From a virus: a stretch of 34,984 nucleotides of DNA. Below are positions 33,604 to 34,984 of this stretch, in pieces; position 1 is the first letter of the stretch, and the number at the start of each line of letters is the position of its first letter. The stretch covers positions 1-34,984 of the IMG/VR virus record IMGVR_UViG_3300049491_000361; one strand, 5' to 3'. A program made the translations under genes and the position numbers. Under the pieces are notes generated by a model that was not told where the DNA came from, did not search any database, and was given only the letters and a program-made list of their open reading frames with translations.

Positions 33604-34278
33604 TCAATGTAGCGACCCCTCATTATTTGCATCTAAAGCTTCTAAAATATCATTTTCGATGTCGCTTTCTATGCAGTCACATTCACAGTCTAGACAATCG
33701 ACTACTTCCGCTTCTTCCGCTTCCTCAATGGCATCACGTTCTCTCTTAAGAATGTCACGTTCCATTTCCGATAGATTGTCTTCGCGGTGTAGATAATCAG
33801 ATTCCATTGCAGTGACTGGGATAGCAATAGATAAGTTCTTATCGCGGTCTACCACTAAGAACAGTGCTTCGCCTACCAAGTAATGTATCTTAGTTGGGTC
33901 AAATGAGAATGCTGATCCTGCTAAGAGCGGAATTGATATCTCCTGTTCTTGATCCACTTCAATAACCTCTTTCTTCGCTCTATCAATTTGTTGCTCCTTG
34001 ATCATACAGTAAAACTTACAGTCTTCCGATGCGGAAATCACAAATACATCGCGGTGAACGTTAGTTTGTTTCACTAATGGGAACACTGTGTTGTCTGCGT
34101 TAAACGTGAATACCTGGAAAATATTCTCAGGTTGAGCAAACTGTGGAGACATTGGAATAATCCACTTATAATTGTTCGCTTTCGTTGCCACTTTCTCCGT
34201 ATCTTCGCGAAGTAACCAATTAGGCTTGCCTTGTTGATAATGCGGTTTCGCTATCCATTCTGTTGTGGTTGGTAACAT
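33604..34278 (-). CDS. Hypothetical protein, 224 aa, with Cys cluster
   Basis: Unrecognised. The N-terminal 165 residues look globular and beta-rich (WIIPMSPQFAQPENIFQVFT, VFVISASEDCKFYCMIKE, VEALFLVV-like strands). The C-terminal 60 residues are acidic and helical and end with a CxxCxCxC cluster (CLDCECDC) that could bind a metal. I chose the ATG at 34276-34278 because GGAG lies five bases before it; a GTG ten codons upstream has no such site. It is the first gene of the virion operon, so it may be structural or regulatory. Confidence 0.65.
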   Translation of the reverse strand: MLPTTTEWIAKPHYQQGKPNWLLREDTEKVATKANNYKWIIPMSPQFAQPENIFQVFTFNADNTVFPLVKQTNVHRDVFVISASEDCKFYCMIKEQQIDRAKKEVIEVDQEQEISIPLLAGSAFSFDPTKIHYLVGEALFLVVDRDKNLSIAIPVTAMESDYLHREDNLSEMERDILKRERDAIEEAEEAEVVDCLDCECDCIESDIENDILEALDANNEGSLH

Positions 34279-34355
34279 ATCTACTCCATTGAAGTTCTCT
34301 TTATTCACTTATTTATCCGCAACCGCTTTCGTGATTTCCCCATAAATAGCTAAAA

Positions 34356-34371
34356 GTTAGTGGTCACTAAC
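34356..34371. promoter_or_regulatory. Operator-like palindrome between divergent genes
   Basis: GTTAGTGGTCACTAAC is symmetric except for the two central bases. It lies in the 117-bp gap between the divergent genes at 34278 (minus) and 34396 (plus). Its AGTGGTCA core also occurs in inverted form (TGACCACT) in both copies of the AT-rich element. It is a candidate repressor or activator site; no promoter close to it is clear. Confidence 0.4.
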
Positions 34372-34395
34372 ATATTTGGAGAACAATAATCAATC

Positions 34396-34707
34396 ATGAT
34401 CAATTTCAAAGCCATACAAAGATATAGAGTTCATTACTCCGATGCTCAACTTCAAGAGCTAGAAAACAAGTTGGGTAAGGCGCTAGAAGAAATACTTGAG
34501 GATTACATCAATAGGACATTAACAGAAGAGTTGTCATTAGACAAATATACATTGGTGTGGCCCAATGTAGTCTTGTTGCGTGATGTCCTTATCACCGAAA
34601 TAGAGTCATCATTAGAGATGAGTCTAGTTCTAGGTCGTACTCCAAGTAGAGCATTTGTTATAGCTGGTAATCACTTACACAAATGTTACGGGCAATATAA
34701 GAAATAG
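34396..34707 (+). CDS. Hypothetical protein, 103 aa (plus strand)
   Basis: Unrecognised. Probably helical with short strands (DAQLQELENKLGKALEEILE, NVVLLRDVLITEIESSLEMS). There is no helix-turn-helix I can defend and no membrane segment. GGAGAA lies 12 bases before the ATG, somewhat far. It is transcribed away from the virion operon, with the operator-like palindrome upstream and a hairpin downstream. A regulatory role is possible from the context only. Confidence 0.65.
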   Translation: MINFKAIQRYRVHYSDAQLQELENKLGKALEEILEDYINRTLTEELSLDKYTLVWPNVVLLRDVLITEIESSLEMSLVLGRTPSRAFVIAGNHLHKCYGQYKK

Positions 34708-34753
34708 AAATTTAACCATAAAAATATGGAAGAATGGTTTTGCTGGAAAATAT

Positions 34754-34771
34754 GCTCTCCTTCCGGAGAGC
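34754..34771. terminator. Hairpin terminator, probably bidirectional
   Basis: GCTCTCC (34754-34760) and GGAGAGC (34765-34771) form a perfect 7-bp stem with a TTCC loop. On the plus strand TTTT follows after five bases; on the minus strand ATATTTT follows. It separates the plus-strand gene from the leftward replication operon, which ends at position 70 of the circle. Confidence 0.65.
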
Positions 34772-34773
34772 CA

Positions 34774-34897
34774 GTGTTTTCACGTTCTCCGCACCAACTT
34801 ATAAAACCTCCTTGACCACTTTTTTTTTTTTGAAATAGTGAACCAGTGAAAGATTATTTTTTTTTCGTGTGCGCGTAGTAATATAGCTTTTTTAAAA
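34774..34897. repeat. AT-rich duplicated intergenic element, copy B
   Basis: The second copy of the element at 4553-4675, with the same order of blocks and the same 18-base distance between TTGACC and TAGTGA. Here the central tract is 12 T and the inverted repeat of copy A is largely degraded. It lies in the gap between two convergent genes (34707 and, across the circle junction, 70). Candidate replication origin or regulatory region. Confidence 0.75.
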
Positions 34898-34984
34898 TCA
34901 ACGTGAAAAAGAGTCATTATTTCGTCCTAATTCCACGCAACCCTACCATAATCATCTAAGTATTCGTGATCTGTACTCGGATAT
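34858..34984. repeat. Terminal direct repeat, right copy (circular overlap)
   Basis: Identical to 1-127, so the last 127 bases should be removed when the circle is closed. They contain part of AT-rich element copy B and the final codons of the helicase gene on the minus strand. Confidence 0.9.

Noticed and set aside
33587-33796. A plus-strand Ser-rich frame starting just after the shared motif
   Set aside because: It is antisense to the C-terminus of the 224-aa gene, and its Ser richness is the complement of the acidic codons there. There is no ribosome site.
33604-34278. SapC-like or other named family for the 224-aa protein
   Set aside because: A weak impression from WIIPMSP-like segments; not enough conserved residues to defend a name.
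1-34984. tRNA genes, CRISPR arrays, insertion sequences
   Set aside because: No cloverleaf-like sequence, regularly spaced short repeats with unique spacers, or transposase was seen. The only regular repeats are the coding LRR units.

Overview
The window is the complete genome of a tailed double-stranded DNA phage with an AT-rich sequence. Its first 127 bases are repeated exactly at the end (1-127 = 34858-34984). That is the usual overlap of a circularly closed assembly, so the unit is 34,857 bp. The virion genes follow the order of phage P22 (short tail, headful packaging): small and large terminase, P22-type portal, scaffold, P22-type coat, gp4-like adaptor, gp10-like hub, then ejection proteins. 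No integrase, RNA polymerase, DNA polymerase, reverse transcriptase, tRNA or CRISPR array was seen. Shine-Dalgarno sites (AAGGAG type) precede most genes. The host is a bacterium, probably Gram-negative given the P22-like morphogenesis, but the sequence does not name it.

Layout. Almost everything is on the minus strand and is described here in the direction of transcription. (1) 34278 to 8017 is the virion operon: three small or unknown genes, two fibre-like proteins, a 47-residue possible fibre adaptor, a leucine-rich-repeat (LRR) adhesin, terminases, portal, KTSC protein, scaffold, coat, two small paralogues and a strong terminator. The tail block follows: gp4-like, gp10-like fused to LRRs, a second LRR protein, the C-terminal part of gp10, a cupin-like protein, three probable ejection-type proteins and a tail-collar protein. 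(2) 7117-7948 holds four very small plus-strand genes with promoters, a terminator and a strong hairpin. (3) 6655 to 70 is the early or replication operon: small hypothetical genes, a GIY-YIG protein, a primase-polymerase-like protein and a superfamily 3 helicase. (4) One plus-strand gene (34396-34707) lies near the ends.

The most unusual feature is in the tail. The gp10-type hub appears to be split. Its N-terminal part (about 335 residues) continues into a proline linker, a beta domain and about 13 LRRs of the BspA/DUF285 type. A separate second DUF285 protein follows, and only then a 161-residue gene that looks like the missing gp10 C-terminus. A third DUF285 array, on a fibre-type N-terminus, sits just upstream of the small terminase gene. 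The three arrays share 24-residue (72-bp) units and a common C-terminal cap. They look like a set of paralogous receptor-binding modules that could exchange repeats.

Other points worth attention: a roughly 125-bp AT-rich intergenic element present twice; a 19-bp identical motif upstream of two operons; a 12-base copy of the 3' end of 16S rRNA in an intergenic stretch; a probable frameshifted small gene; and the lack of any recognisable lysis gene.
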